Shown one piece after another: positions 20,938-30,710 of a DNA stretch of 64,000 bases. The stretch's first letter is position 1. Each line of letters starts with the position of its first letter. Location of the stretch: contig NZ_BPQD01000001.1 in the NCBI RefSeq assembly GCF_022179065.1, positions 248,001-312,000 on the forward strand, read 5' to 3'. The notes beneath the pieces are model-generated. The model worked only from the letters and a program-made list of their open reading frames with translations. It was not told the DNA's origin and ran no database searches. Both the position numbers and the translations under genes were made by a program. This stretch comes from Methylobacterium adhaesivum. GTDB taxonomy: Bacteria; Pseudomonadota; Alphaproteobacteria; Rhizobiales; Beijerinckiaceae.

Positions 20938-23256
20938 TTAGCGCCGCTGCTTCGATTCGGCGGCGCGCCGCAGGGCCTCGGCCATCGCGCCGCCGGGCTC
21001 CGCTTCGGCCTTGGGCGGCGGGGCCGCCTGCATCCGGGCAGGGGCCGGGCGCTCCTCGCGCCGGCCGGGACGGGGCGCCTGCCCGTCGTCCGAGCGCATG
21101 GAGAGGGCGATGCGCTTGCGGCCGGGATCGACCTCGACGACGCGCACCTGAACCACGTCGCCGGGTTTGACCACCTCGCGCGGGTCCTTCACGAAGCGGT
21201 CGGCGAGCACCGAGATGTGCACCAGCCCGTCCTGGTGCACGCCGATATCCACGAAGGCGCCGAAGGCGGCGACGTTCGTGACCACGCCTTCGAGGCGCAT
21301 GCCGGGCTTGAGGTCCGAGATCTTCTCGACGCCGTCCTGAAAGGTCGCGGTCCGGAAGGCCGGGCGCGGATCGCGGCCGGGCTTCTCCAGCTCCGCCAGG
21401 ATGTCGGTAACCGTAGGCAGGCCGAAGGTCGCGTCCGTGAATTTTTTCGGGTCCAGGCCGCGCAAGGTGCTCGCGTTGCCGATCACCGCCTGGATCGGCT
21501 GGCCCGTGGCGGCGAGGATCCGGCGCACCACCGGATAGGCTTCCGGGTGGACGCCCGAGGCGTCGAGGGGATCGGACCCGTCGCGGATGCGCAGGAAGCC
21601 GGCGGCGAGTTCGTAGGCCTTCGGCCCGAGGCCCGCGACCTTCTTGAGGGCGGCACGGCTGCGGAACGGGCCGTTGGCGTCGCGGTGCGCCACGATGTTG
21701 GCGGCGACCCGCTCGGTGAGGCCCGACACACGCGCCAAGAGGGGCGCGGACGCCGTGTTCACGTCGACGCCGACGCCGTTCACACAATCCTCCACCACCG
21801 CGTCGAGGGAGCGCGACAGCTTCCCTTCTGCCAGATCATGCTGGTACTGCCCGACGCCGATGGCCTTCGGCTCGATCTTCACGAGTTCGGCCAGCGGGTC
21901 CTGCAGGCGCCGGGCGATGGAGACGGCACCACGGATCGAGACGTCGAGGTCGGGCAGTTCGGCGCTGGCGTAAGCCGAGGCCGAGTAGACCGAGGCACCG
22001 GCCTCCGACACCATCACCTTGGTGAGCCTCAACTCCGGCTGCTTGGCAATGAGCTCGGCGGCGAGCCGGTCGGTCTCGCGCGAGGCCGTGCCGTTGCCGA
22101 TGGCGACGAGTTCGACCCTGTGCGCGCGGCAGAGCTTGGCCAGCGTCATCAGGGCGCCGTTCCAGTCCCGGCGCGGCTCGTGCGGGTAGATCGTGTCGAT
22201 GGCCACCACCTTGCCGGTGGCGTCCACCACAGCGACTTTCACGCCCGTGCGGAAACCCGGATCGAGACCGAGCGTCGGGCGGGCACCCGCCGGGGCCGCG
22301 AGGAGGAGATCACGCAGGTTGCCGGCGAACACCCCGACCGCGCCGGTCTCGGCCACCGCCCAGAGGCGGGCGCGCAGGTCCGTGTCGATGGCGGGCTTCA
22401 GCTTCGTCCGCCAGGTCTTGCGCACGGTGTCCAACAGGAAGGCGTCGCCCGGCCGGCCGGCATCACGCACGCCAAAGGTCTTGGCGATGCGCAACTCCTG
22501 CGAGGAGGGCTGACCTTTGGCCGGTTCGTCGCCGACGGCGTCCGCGAGGTCGAGGTCGAGCACCTCTTCCTTCTCGCCCCGGAACAGGGCGAGGATGCGA
22601 TGCGAGGGCAGGCGCGTCAGGGGCTCCGAGAATTCGAAGTAATCCGAAAACTTCTCGCCGGCTGCCGCCTTGCCCTTCTTCACGGTGGAGACCATCCGGC
22701 CGCGTTGCCAGCCGGCCTCGCGGAGCGACCCCACGAGTTCCGGGTCCTCGCTGAAGCGCTCGATGAGGATCGCGCGTGCGCCCTCCAGGGCGGCCTCCGC
22801 GTCGGCCACGCCCTTGGCGGCATCGACATACCCCCTCGCCGCCGCCTCCGGCGCCTGGTCCGGCCGGGCCAGGAGGGCTTCGGCGAGGGGGCCGAGGCCG
22901 GCCTCGCGGGCGATCTGCGCCTTGGTCCGACGCTTGACCTTGAACGGCAGGTAGAGGTCTTCCAGCCGCGCCTTGGTGTCGGCGGCGAGGATCCGGGCGC
23001 GCAAGGGGGCGTCGAGCTTGCCCTGGGCCTCGATGCTCTCCAGCACCGCCGCGCGCCGCGCCTCGAGGTCGCGCAGATAGGCGAGGCGTTCCTCGAGGGT
23101 GCGCAGCTGCGCGTCGTCGAGGGTGCCGGTGGCCTCCTTACGGTAGCGCGCCACGAACGGCACCGTGGCGCCGCCGTCGAGGAGGTCGACGGCGGCCTTC
23201 ACCTGCCACTCGGCCACGCCGAGTTCCGTGGCGAGGATTGCGTTGATGCTGGCCAT
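20938..23256 (-). CDS. tex: Tex-family RNA-binding transcriptional accessory protein
   Basis: A 772-residue Tex protein, which binds nucleic acid and influences transcription or RNA turnover. In order: the N-terminal helical domain (about 1-190), a YqgF/RNase-H-like domain around 325-450 (LGLDPGFRTGVKVAVVD, HRVELVAIGNGTASRETD), helix-hairpin-helix repeats (about 490-560, with NTASAPLLARVSGL and LKKVAGLGPKAYE), and an S1 domain near 640-710 (GMRLEGVVTNVAAFGAFVD, HQDGLVHISVLADRFVKDP). The C-terminal 50 residues are a Pro/Ala/Arg-rich tail. It is a single gene and the length fits the family. Confidence 0.95.
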   Translation of the reverse strand: MASINAILATELGVAEWQVKAAVDLLDGGATVPFVARYRKEATGTLDDAQLRTLEERLAYLRDLEARRAAVLESIEAQGKLDAPLRARILAADTKARLEDLYLPFKVKRRTKAQIAREAGLGPLAEALLARPDQAPEAAARGYVDAAKGVADAEAALEGARAILIERFSEDPELVGSLREAGWQRGRMVSTVKKGKAAAGEKFSDYFEFSEPLTRLPSHRILALFRGEKEEVLDLDLADAVGDEPAKGQPSSQELRIAKTFGVRDAGRPGDAFLLDTVRKTWRTKLKPAIDTDLRARLWAVAETGAVGVFAGNLRDLLLAAPAGARPTLGLDPGFRTGVKVAVVDATGKVVAIDTIYPHEPRRDWNGALMTLAKLCRAHRVELVAIGNGTASRETDRLAAELIAKQPELRLTKVMVSEAGASVYSASAYASAELPDLDVSIRGAVSIARRLQDPLAELVKIEPKAIGVGQYQHDLAEGKLSRSLDAVVEDCVNGVGVDVNTASAPLLARVSGLTERVAANIVAHRDANGPFRSRAALKKVAGLGPKAYELAAGFLRIRDGSDPLDASGVHPEAYPVVRRILAATGQPIQAVIGNASTLRGLDPKKFTDATFGLPTVTDILAELEKPGRDPRPAFRTATFQDGVEKISDLKPGMRLEGVVTNVAAFGAFVDIGVHQDGLVHISVLADRFVKDPREVVKPGDVVQVRVVEVDPGRKRIALSMRSDDGQAPRPGRREERPAPARMQAAPPPKAEAEPGGAMAEALRRAAESKQRR

Positions 23257-23339
23257 GCGACGTCTCCCGGTGGGGCCGGGTGTCTACAGGGCACGGCGCC
23301 GAGCGGTCAAACGCGCCCGCGCCGCGATTCGCCGTGCGC

Positions 23340-24983
23340 TCAGGCCGCCGCGTCCCAGGTTTCCGTGATCGCCCGGCCCGAAAGCAGCAGGCGGGCGCGC
23401 AGCACCACGTCGCCGGCCGGGCGGGCTTCGGGCGGGCGCCACTCGACGTAGAGGCGCCAGCCCCCGGTCTGGGGCACGAACTCGATGAACGGATCCACCA
23501 GGGTGCCGGCGCTCGCCGAAAGGTCGGCGGTGACGGCGGCGGCCGGATCCCGAGGCAGGCCGGGGCCTTCGAAATCCACGGCGTAGAGGCGCCGGCCCGG
23601 GCTCGGCGGTGTCGTCGGGCGCAGGCGCTCGGCCGAGCCGACGCGGGTCGAGACCACGCGGGCGAGGTTGCCCGGAACGACCGCCACGGGCTCCGCCCCC
23701 ACGGTGGTCAGGGTGTAGCGTGGGGAAAGGGCGCTGCCGGCCGCCACGGGGGCTTCGGCCACGAAGGCCGCCACGATGTTGTCCATGTACTCTTCCCGCG
23801 ACGGGATCTCGAACAGCTGGACCGCACCCGCCCCGAACCCGGATTCCGGCGTCACCCAGAGGCCCGGACGGGATTCGTGCCGGGCCTGGGTGTCGAGGTA
23901 GGCCGAGAATGTCCGCTCGCGCTGGAGGAGCCCGAACCCGTCGAGGGAATCGACGGCGAAGGCCGAGATCTGCGGAGCGCGGCGCCCGTTCACCAGGGGC
24001 CGCCACAGCCGGTCGCCGCGTGTCGCGACGGCGAGCCCATCGGAATCGTGCACCTGGGGCCGGAAATCGTCGAAGGGTTCGGCGCCCGGCGCTCCCGGTC
24101 CGTTCTGCCCGTGTAGGAACATGCTGGTCAGCGGCGCGAGGCCGAGGCGCGCGATGGCGCTGCGCGGGTGGAGGGAGGTTTCGACCCGCATGACGGAGGG
24201 ATCGCCAGGGGTGACGCGGAAGCGGTAGGCCCCCGTCAGACTCGGCGATTCGAGCAGCGCGAGGATCTCGACGGTACGGGTCCCGTCTTCCGGCGCGCCG
24301 ATCCAGAAGGCGGTGAAATCCGGAAACTCCTCCGCGCCGGGACCCCCCGTGCCGATGGCCGCACCCCGCGCCGACAGGCCGTATTCTTGGCCCTTGCCGC
24401 GCAGGCGGAAATACGAGGCGCCGAGGAAGACGAGGAACTCCTCCTGGATGTCCGGTCGGGCCTCGTCGAAGGCATAGTGCAGGCGAAAGCCGGCAAACCC
24501 GAGATCGGATGGGAAGGTCTGGCCCCGGAGGGTCGGGCCGAGGTCGAACAGCTCCGAGCCGTAGGCGATGGGCACGGCCGGGCCGTCCGCCGGCTGCAGG
24601 AAAAGCTCGACCCGCTTGGCCTGCAGGAAGCCGCGGTGGAACAGCTGAGCCGAGAAATGCGGCCCGAGGCGCAGGCTCGCGCCGGGGTGAAAGGTGATCG
24701 CCCGGTAGGCGTCGTAGGTCAGGGCCTTGAGGGCGGGCGGCAGATCGTCGGGGCGCGGCCGGTACGGGGCGGCCGCGAGCGCCTTCGCGTGCCCGGCGAG
24801 GGACGTGAAGGTCATGGGCGCTCCCCGATCGGGTAGGGGGGCGGCCATCGTTCGGGCGACATTCAGTTCGGTGATACTAGGAAGAAGCGTGCCCACGGCT
24901 GCACCGAGTGTAGTCTTCAGGGCGCGTCGCCGCGAGACGGGCTCCGTCGGCCCGTTTCCGTCACGACCGTTGCCATCGTCCAT
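23340..24983 (-). CDS. opgG: Periplasmic glucan biosynthesis protein OpgG/OpgD type, Tat-exported
   Basis: A 547-residue protein of the MdoG/MdoD family that shapes osmoregulated periplasmic glucans. The N-terminus has a twin-arginine signal (SRRRALKTTLGAAVGTLL, about residues 17-34), then the family domain beginning FTSLAGHAKALAAAPY and continuing through FRLHYAFDEARPDIQEEF and LDTQARHESRPGLWVTP to an Ig-like C-terminal domain. The Tat signal resembles OpgD more than OpgG; the symbol is tentative. It is divergent from opgH with starts only 61 bp apart, so both promoters share that gap, unlike the co-linear opgGH of enterics. Confidence 0.88.
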   Translation of the reverse strand: MDDGNGRDGNGPTEPVSRRRALKTTLGAAVGTLLPSITELNVARTMAAPLPDRGAPMTFTSLAGHAKALAAAPYRPRPDDLPPALKALTYDAYRAITFHPGASLRLGPHFSAQLFHRGFLQAKRVELFLQPADGPAVPIAYGSELFDLGPTLRGQTFPSDLGFAGFRLHYAFDEARPDIQEEFLVFLGASYFRLRGKGQEYGLSARGAAIGTGGPGAEEFPDFTAFWIGAPEDGTRTVEILALLESPSLTGAYRFRVTPGDPSVMRVETSLHPRSAIARLGLAPLTSMFLHGQNGPGAPGAEPFDDFRPQVHDSDGLAVATRGDRLWRPLVNGRRAPQISAFAVDSLDGFGLLQRERTFSAYLDTQARHESRPGLWVTPESGFGAGAVQLFEIPSREEYMDNIVAAFVAEAPVAAGSALSPRYTLTTVGAEPVAVVPGNLARVVSTRVGSAERLRPTTPPSPGRRLYAVDFEGPGLPRDPAAAVTADLSASAGTLVDPFIEFVPQTGGWRLYVEWRPPEARPAGDVVLRARLLLSGRAITETWDAAA

Positions 24984-25043
24984 CGTGTGCCTGTCCCCGT
25001 GATCGGGCATTGCTGGCTTCCCTCGCACGAGAATCCCGCACCC

Positions 25044-26954
25044 ATGTCTCAGCGGTTGTCGCACGACGCCCCGGCGGTCGATATCCCGACCGGCAAAATC
25101 CCGGGCGGGCTCGAGGGCCCCGCGGAGCGGTCCTACCTCGGGCGCCGGCTGCTGCTGGCCCTGCCGACGCTCGCGACCGCCGGCCTCATCGCGGCCCTGG
25201 CGGTGATGGCCTACGGCCGCCCGGCCGGGTGGCTCGGCGCCTCCGTCCTTGTCCTGTTCTGCCTGGTGATGGCGTGGCAGGCGTTCGTCGCCTGGCAATA
25301 CGTCTACGGACTTCTGGCCAGCGCGGTCGGCGACCGGGCGAAGTCGGACCTCGAACGCCGGTCCCTGACCGTGCCGGCCCGCGCCTCCGGCCGGAGCCGG
25401 ACGGCGGCCGTCGTCGCCATCCACGCCGAGGACGCCGTGGCGGTCTTCGCGGCCCTGCGGGTCATGGCCCGCTCCCTCCAGCGCGAGGGCGGCGACGGGT
25501 CCGACATCGACCTCTTCGTCCTATCGGACACCCGCGACGGCGCCATCGCGGCCGTGGAAGAGCACGAATTCGCCCGGATCACCACCTGGGCGGCCGGGAA
25601 CGGCCCCGGCCTGCCGCGCCTGCGCTATCGTCGGCGCCGCGACAATGCGGGGCGCAAGGCCGGCAACATCGCCGAGTTCTGCCGGACCTACGGGGCGGAG
25701 TACGATTTCATGATCGTGCTCGATGCCGACAGCCTCATGACCGGCGCGGCCATGCGCCGCCTCGCCCGCCTCATGGAGGAGAGCCCCCGCGTCGGCCTGA
25801 TCCAGACCGTGAGCTACGCCACGGGGCGCGACACCCTGTTCGCCCGCATCCAGCAATTCGCCGTGCGCCTCTACGCGCCCCTCTCCATCCGCTGCCTCGA
25901 GACGTGGCAGGGGCCGGACGGCAGCTACTGGGGCCACAACGCGATCCTGCGGGTCGAGGCCTTCGCCGACAACGCCGAACTGCCGGTGCTGCCGGGGCGT
26001 GCCCCCCTCGGTGGCGAGATCCTCTGCCACGACATCGTCGAGGGCGCGCTGCTGCGCCGGGCCGGCTGGGAGGTGCGCCTCCTGCCCGAGATGGGCGGCA
26101 CCTGGGAGGAGATGCCGACGAACCTCGTCGATCTTCTGGGCCGCGAGCGCCGCTGGTGCCAGGGCAACATGCAGCACCTGCGCGTGGTGCCGATGCCGGG
26201 CCTGCGCGCCGCCAGCCGCTGGCACCTTGCGGTGGGCATCCTCTCCTACATGGCCTGCCCGCTCTGGGTGGCGTTCCTGGCGCTTGGCACCGTCCAGGCC
26301 GCGACGACGGGGGATCTCGGCCTGCTCGGCTACGGCCTCACCGGCACGGGTGCGGCCGCTCATGCCCTGGCGCTCCTGGTGGTGACCGTGCTGGCCCTGC
26401 CGAAGCTCCTCAGCCTCGCCCATGTCCTCGCCTCGGCCGAGCGCCGGGCGGCGTTCGGCGGCACGGCCTCGCTCCTGAAGAGCGCCGCCCTCGAACAGGC
26501 GGTGTGGGTGCTGCTGTGGCCGGTGATGACGCTGTTCGCGGCGGGCGCCGTCGCCACCACCTTCGTCGGCCGGGTGGTGCGCTGGGACGCTCAGGTCCGC
26601 GACGACCGCCGGGTGCCGTGGGCGGAGGCCTGCCGGCTCCAAGTCGATACCCTCGTGGCCGGCGGCCTCCTCGTTGGGCTCCTCACCTATGCGGCCGACC
26701 CGTGGCTCGCCCTGTGGATGGCGCCCGTGGCCCTCGGCCTCCTGTCGAGCCCGGTCCAGAGCGTGCTGACCAGCCGGGCCGATCTTGGCCGCCGAGCGCA
26801 GGACCGGGGCCTGTTCCTCACCATCGACGACACTGCGCGCGCCGCCGATCTCACAGCCCTCGCCCAGGTCCGGGGCGGCGCCGAGGCCCGGCCCGATCGG
26901 CCCGCGGTCCCGGACGCGATAGCCCTGCGGCCGAGCGAGTCCCCGGTGGTTTGA
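25044..26954 (+). CDS. opgH: Glucan biosynthesis glucosyltransferase OpgH
   Basis: A 636-residue inner-membrane GT2-family protein that builds the beta-glucan backbone from UDP-glucose and passes it to the periplasm. Two membrane helices lie at about 32-80; the catalytic domain spans about 110-370 with VLDADSLMTG as the DxD motif, GSYWGHNAIL, and the acceptor motif RERRWCQGNMQHL near 372; about five helices follow to residue 590. It is shorter than E. coli OpgH (847) because the long N- and C-terminal extensions are missing, as is usual in alphaproteobacteria. ATG at 25044; upstream in-frame ATG at 24987 is less likely. Confidence 0.92.
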   Translation: MSQRLSHDAPAVDIPTGKIPGGLEGPAERSYLGRRLLLALPTLATAGLIAALAVMAYGRPAGWLGASVLVLFCLVMAWQAFVAWQYVYGLLASAVGDRAKSDLERRSLTVPARASGRSRTAAVVAIHAEDAVAVFAALRVMARSLQREGGDGSDIDLFVLSDTRDGAIAAVEEHEFARITTWAAGNGPGLPRLRYRRRRDNAGRKAGNIAEFCRTYGAEYDFMIVLDADSLMTGAAMRRLARLMEESPRVGLIQTVSYATGRDTLFARIQQFAVRLYAPLSIRCLETWQGPDGSYWGHNAILRVEAFADNAELPVLPGRAPLGGEILCHDIVEGALLRRAGWEVRLLPEMGGTWEEMPTNLVDLLGRERRWCQGNMQHLRVVPMPGLRAASRWHLAVGILSYMACPLWVAFLALGTVQAATTGDLGLLGYGLTGTGAAAHALALLVVTVLALPKLLSLAHVLASAERRAAFGGTASLLKSAALEQAVWVLLWPVMTLFAAGAVATTFVGRVVRWDAQVRDDRRVPWAEACRLQVDTLVAGGLLVGLLTYAADPWLALWMAPVALGLLSSPVQSVLTSRADLGRRAQDRGLFLTIDDTARAADLTALAQVRGGAEARPDRPAVPDAIALRPSESPVV

Positions 26955-26964
26955 CGAACTCGTA

Positions 26965-26998
26965 CCGGGCGACCGTGGACCGCTCCCGGTCCGCCCGG
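26965..26998. terminator. Hairpin between opgH and a convergent gene
   Basis: CCGGGCGACCG pairs with CGGTCCGCCCGG, with one bulged base, in the 45-bp gap between convergent stop codons. It could end transcripts from both sides; neither strand shows a U-tract. Confidence 0.5.
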
Positions 26999-26999
26999 G

Positions 27000-27416
27000 T
27001 CACTGCGCCGGCTTGTCGAGCACCTTCTGGGGGTCCGTGCGCTGACTCGGATGCGGCTCCTTGGTGACGCTGTCGCCACCCTGCTTGCCGTCGGACTTCA
27101 GGCCCGTGCCGCTGGCGAGTTCGAGGCAGGTCACCATCTCGACGTAGGACGGAAATCCGCCGGCGTCGAATTGCTTCTCGCATTGGCGCTTGGCCGCCGG
27201 AGTGAACTCGCCCCAGCGTCGCTTCACCTCGTCCTTGGCGGAACGCTCCGAGCGCAGGCATCCGTCCTTGCTGGCATTGTCGTTGACGCCGGCCGAGGCC
27301 GCCGACTGGCAGGTTTTTTCGATGTCGAGGGTCGGCGGGCCGTCCGCCGCCCCGGCGGGCGCCACGGTCAGCACGAGGGCCGCGAGTCCGGCCAGGAGGG
27401 ATTGGGGGTTCGTCAT
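27000..27416 (-). CDS. Exported protein of unknown function
   Basis: A 138-residue protein with a signal peptide (SLLAGLAALVLTVAPAGAAD, about residues 5-24). The mature part has cysteines in EKTCQSAAS, KDGCLRSER, KRQCEKQFD and MVTCLELAS: four in total, suited to two disulfides in the periplasm. The spacing and the segment RWGEFTPAAKRQCEK recur in uncharacterised secreted proteins of Hyphomicrobiales; I recall no function. It lies convergent to opgH and 251 bp from the PLP-enzyme start on the same strand. Confidence 0.75.
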   Translation of the reverse strand: MTNPQSLLAGLAALVLTVAPAGAADGPPTLDIEKTCQSAASAGVNDNASKDGCLRSERSAKDEVKRRWGEFTPAAKRQCEKQFDAGGFPSYVEMVTCLELASGTGLKSDGKQGGDSVTKEPHPSQRTDPQKVLDKPAQ

Positions 27417-27491
27417 CGCGGGTCTCTCAGGGGGGCGGCTTTGACCGACAACGCGACGCCGCGCCGTTGGCCCCGTCGACGGACCAGAAAA

Positions 27492-28667
27492 TCACGCCGC
27501 CCCGGGGGAATCGCCACCGCGAAGGGCCGTGTCGAGGTCGTCGAACAGGTCGTCGATGTCCTCGAGGCCCACGGACAGGCGCAGGAGATCGGGCGGGCAG
27601 GGCGAACCCGGTCCCTCGACGGAGGCTCGGTGTTCGATGAGGCTCTCGACGCCGCCAAGCGAGGTCGCCCGCTTCCACAGCCGCACCCGGGCGGCGGTGG
27701 CGATGGCCGCCGCTTCCCCGGCCGCCACGCGGATCGACAGCATGAAGCCGAAGCCCCCCTCCATCTGGCGTGCCGCGATCGCATGGCCCGGATCCTCGGG
27801 CAGGCCGGGATAGAGCACCGCGCTCACCGCTGGATGGGCCTGGAAGCGCCGGGCGAGTTCGGCCGCCGAGGCCGATTGGGCCGCGGCCCGCAGGGGCAGG
27901 GTGCGCAGGGACCGCATGAGCAGGTAGGCCTCGAACGGCCCGAGGATGGCGCCGCCCCCGGCGCGGAGGGTGACGAGGCGGCTCCAGAAATCGTCCGCCT
28001 CGGCCCCCGCGAGCACGCCCGCCACCACGTCCGAATGCCCGTTGAGGATCTTCGTCGCCGAATGCATCACGATGTCGGCGCCAAGCGTCAGGGGCCGCGT
28101 GTGGATCGGCGAGGCGGCGGTGGAATCGACGGCGAGCCGCGCTCCGGCCGTATGGGCGAGGCGCGCGGCCGCCGCGATGTCGGTGACGGTCCAGAGCGGA
28201 TTGCCGGGAGTTTCGATCCAGACGAGCTTCGTCGTGCCCGGCCGCAGGGCGGCGCGCAGGGCGTCGAGATCGTCCATCGCGACGAAATCGACCGCAATCT
28301 GACGGCGGGGCAATTCCTCGCGCAGCCACCGCTTGAGGGCCCAATACATGACGGTGGGGGCCACCACGTGGTCGCCGGGTTCGAGGGCCGAGAACACCGC
28401 GGTTGCCGCCGCCATGCCGGAGCCGAACAGGAGCGCGCCGGCCGGGGCCTCCTCCAGCATGGCGATGACGCTTTCCGCCTCGCGCACGGTGGCGTTGTCG
28501 GGGCGCGCATACGAGAAGCCCGACGAATAGCCGTTGTCGGGGTCGCGCAGGAACGTCGTCGAGACGTGGAGGGGCGCCACCACGGCGCGCGTGACGGGCT
28601 CGATCCGCCCCATGGCCTGGGCGGCGAGGCTGCGGGCCCGGAAGGGGGGGAGCGGAGTGTCCGACAT
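27492..28667 (-). CDS. Cys/Met-metabolism PLP enzyme (cystathionine gamma-synthase/lyase type)
   Basis: A 391-residue fold-type I PLP enzyme of the trans-sulfuration family. PLP contacts include YSSGFSYARPDNATV, LFGSGMAAATAVF and the aspartate in VDSTAASP; the Schiff-base lysine is in MHSATKILNGHSDVVAG near residue 200; SLGGVESLIEHRAS lies near 345. The family cannot be split into gamma-synthase, gamma-lyase or beta-lyase by eye, so I give no symbol. ATG at 28665-28667. It is divergent from tspO with 179 bp between. Confidence 0.88.
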   Translation of the reverse strand: MSDTPLPPFRARSLAAQAMGRIEPVTRAVVAPLHVSTTFLRDPDNGYSSGFSYARPDNATVREAESVIAMLEEAPAGALLFGSGMAAATAVFSALEPGDHVVAPTVMYWALKRWLREELPRRQIAVDFVAMDDLDALRAALRPGTTKLVWIETPGNPLWTVTDIAAAARLAHTAGARLAVDSTAASPIHTRPLTLGADIVMHSATKILNGHSDVVAGVLAGAEADDFWSRLVTLRAGGGAILGPFEAYLLMRSLRTLPLRAAAQSASAAELARRFQAHPAVSAVLYPGLPEDPGHAIAARQMEGGFGFMLSIRVAAGEAAAIATAARVRLWKRATSLGGVESLIEHRASVEGPGSPCPPDLLRLSVGLEDIDDLFDDLDTALRGGDSPGAA

Positions 28668-28846
28668 GGCGTCCGTTTCGCGGGATGCGGCGCTGCCCGA
28701 ACCGGCCTCGTCGAAGGCGTCCGTCGCGCGGATCCATGAAACCATGGCGGCTCGCGTCGCGTTCCGCAACGGCGCCCGATACGCGATAAGGCCGCGCGAG
28801 AAACAGTTCTTCCGGTCGATCGACGGCCGGGAGCCAGGACCCGACC

Positions 28847-29365
28847 ATGACCGCCACCCTGCACGTTCCCGACAAGCCGGCCCTGTCGCGCTATCCCCGT
28901 CTGGCGGTGGCGATCGTGCCCGTGCTGCTGACGAGCGTGTTGGGCGGGCTCTCCACGGGTCCGAACATCGAGGGCTGGTACGCGGGCCTGACCAAACCGT
29001 CGTTCAACCCGCCGAACTGGGCATTCCCGGTGGCGTGGACGCTTCTCTACACCCTCATTGCCTTCTCGGCGTGGCGGCTCCTCGGGGCCATGCCCCGCAC
29101 CGGGCCTTCACGGGAGGGCTGGCGACTGGCGGTGATCGCCTTTGCCGTGCAGCTCGCCCTCAACGCCGCGTGGACCCCGACGTTTTTCGCCGCGCATGCC
29201 GTCGGCGCGGCCGTGGTGGTCGCCGCCGCGATGTTCGTGATGATCCTGTGGACCATCCGCCTGACCTGGCGCTTCGACCGCCTCGCGGCGGCGGTGCTCG
29301 TGCCCTACGCCGCCTGGGTCGGCTTCGCGACGGTTCTCAACGCGGCGATCTGGCGCCTGAACTAG
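28847..29365 (+). CDS. tspO: TspO/MBR family membrane protein
   Basis: A 172-residue, five-helix tryptophan-rich sensory protein. The family signature WYAGLTKPSFNPPNWAFPVA (residues about 45-64) and the following WTLLYTLIAFSAWRLL are clear; ALNAAWTPTFFAAH carries further conserved aromatics. TspO binds porphyrins and in Rhodobacter modulates tetrapyrrole output, which fits its convergence on hemA just downstream (28 bp between stop codons). The functional link to hemA is inference from family and proximity. Confidence 0.93.
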   Translation: MTATLHVPDKPALSRYPRLAVAIVPVLLTSVLGGLSTGPNIEGWYAGLTKPSFNPPNWAFPVAWTLLYTLIAFSAWRLLGAMPRTGPSREGWRLAVIAFAVQLALNAAWTPTFFAAHAVGAAVVVAAAMFVMILWTIRLTWRFDRLAAAVLVPYAAWVGFATVLNAAIWRLN

Positions 29366-29393
29366 GCGTCGGCCCGAACGAAAACCGGCCTGA

Positions 29394-30710
29394 TTATTCC
29401 GCCGCCTCGACGAACACCGTGCCGGCGCGCGGCAGATCGAGGGTGTCCCAGGTCTCCATGAGCGCCGCCGTGAGCTTGGCGATCCGGGCGTCGTCGTGGA
29501 ACGGCGAGGGCGTGATGCGCAGGCGCTCGGTGCCGCGCGGCACGGTGGGGTAGTTGATGGGCTGGATGTAGATGGCGTGGTGTTCGAGCAGGTGGTCGGC
29601 CGCCGCCTTGCACAGCTCGGCATCGCCCACCATCACGGGCACAATGTGGGTCTCTGTGTGCAGGACGGGCAGGCCGGCGGCCTCCAGGGCCGCCTTGGTG
29701 CGGTTGGCCTGGCGTTGGTGCGCCTCGCGCTCGGTGTTCGAGCGCTTGAGGTAGCGCACGGAGGCGCGGGCCGCCGCCGCGATGGCCGGGGGCAGGGCGG
29801 TGGTGAAGATGAAGCCCGGCGCGTGGCTGCGCACGGCGTCGCACAGGGCGGCGGAGCCGGTGATGTAGCCGCCCACACAGCCGTAGCCCTTGGCGAGCGT
29901 CCCTTCGATGACGTCGACCCGGTGCATCACGCCGTCGCGCTCGGAGATGCCACCGCCGCGCGGCCCGTAGAGGCCGACCGCGTGGACCTCATCGAGGTAG
30001 GTCATGGCGCCGTAGCGCTCGGCGAGATCGCAGATGGCTCCGATGTCGGAGACGTCCCCGTCCATTGAATAGACGCTCTCGAAGGCGATCAGCTTCGGCC
30101 GATTGCCGGCGGCGATCAGCAGTTCCTCGAGATGGGCGAGGTCGTTGTGGCGGAAGATGCGCTTCTCGCAACCGGAGTGGCGTACGCCCTCGATCATCGA
30201 GTTGTGGTTGAAGGCATCCGACAGGATGAGGCAGTTCGGGATCAGCTTGGCGATGGTGGAGATGCCGGCCTGGTTCGAGACGTAGCCCGAGGTGAAGACG
30301 AGGCCCGCTTCCTTGCCGTGCAGGTCGGCGAGTTCGCGCTCCAGGTCCACCAGGGGCGAATTGTTGCCCGCGATGTTGCGGGTGCCGCCGGCGCCCACGC
30401 CGCAGCGTGCCGCCGTTTGGGTCATGGCGCCGACCACGTCGGGGTGCTGACCCATGCCGAGGTAATCGTTCGAACACCAGACGGTGATCTCGGAGGTGCC
30501 GCCATCGGGCTTGCGCCAATGCGCCGTGGGGAAGCGGCCGGAGATGCGCTCGATATCGGCGAAGACGCGGTAGCGGCGCTCGTCGTGCAGGCGGTCGAGG
30601 GCGGTGCGGAAGTGGGCGTCGTAATCGGCCCGGCCTTTGCTTTGACGGGTCTCGGTAACCGTCAGGGTCTCGATGATCTCGCTCGTCGCGGGCATCCGGT
30701 TCACGGGCAT
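29394..30710 (-). CDS. hemA: 5-aminolevulinate synthase (C4 pathway)
   Basis: A 438-residue PLP enzyme that condenses glycine and succinyl-CoA to 5-aminolevulinate, the first step of heme and (bacterio)chlorophyll synthesis in alphaproteobacteria. Motifs: [16 protein letters not shown] (about 80-95), [42 protein letters not shown], and the PLP lysine in [13 protein letters not shown] near 275. It has about 30 extra N-terminal residues compared with the usual 405, and AAGGA stands before the chosen ATG (30708-30710). A second ATG five codons in is possible. I see no heme-regulatory CP motif at the N-terminus and no clear FNR box upstream. Confidence 0.96.
   Translation of the reverse strand: MPVNRMPATSEIIETLTVTETRQSKGRADYDAHFRTALDRLHDERRYRVFADIERISGRFPTAHWRKPDGGTSEITVWCSNDYLGMGQHPDVVGAMTQTAARCGVGAGGTRNIAGNNSPLVDLERELADLHGKEAGLVFTSGYVSNQAGISTIAKLIPNCLILSDAFNHNSMIEGVRHSGCEKRIFRHNDLAHLEELLIAAGNRPKLIAFESVYSMDGDVSDIGAICDLAERYGAMTYLDEVHAVGLYGPRGGGISERDGVMHRVDVIEGTLAKGYGCVGGYITGSAALCDAVRSHAPGFIFTTALPPAIAAAARASVRYLKRSNTEREAHQRQANRTKAALEAAGLPVLHTETHIVPVMVGDAELCKAAADHLLEHHAIYIQPINYPTVPRGTERLRITPSPFHDDARIAKLTAALMETWDTLDLPRAGTVFVEAAE

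Noticed and set aside
21217-23451. 744-codon open frame opposite tex
   Set aside because: Antisense shadow of a complete Tex protein; no domain or ribosome site.
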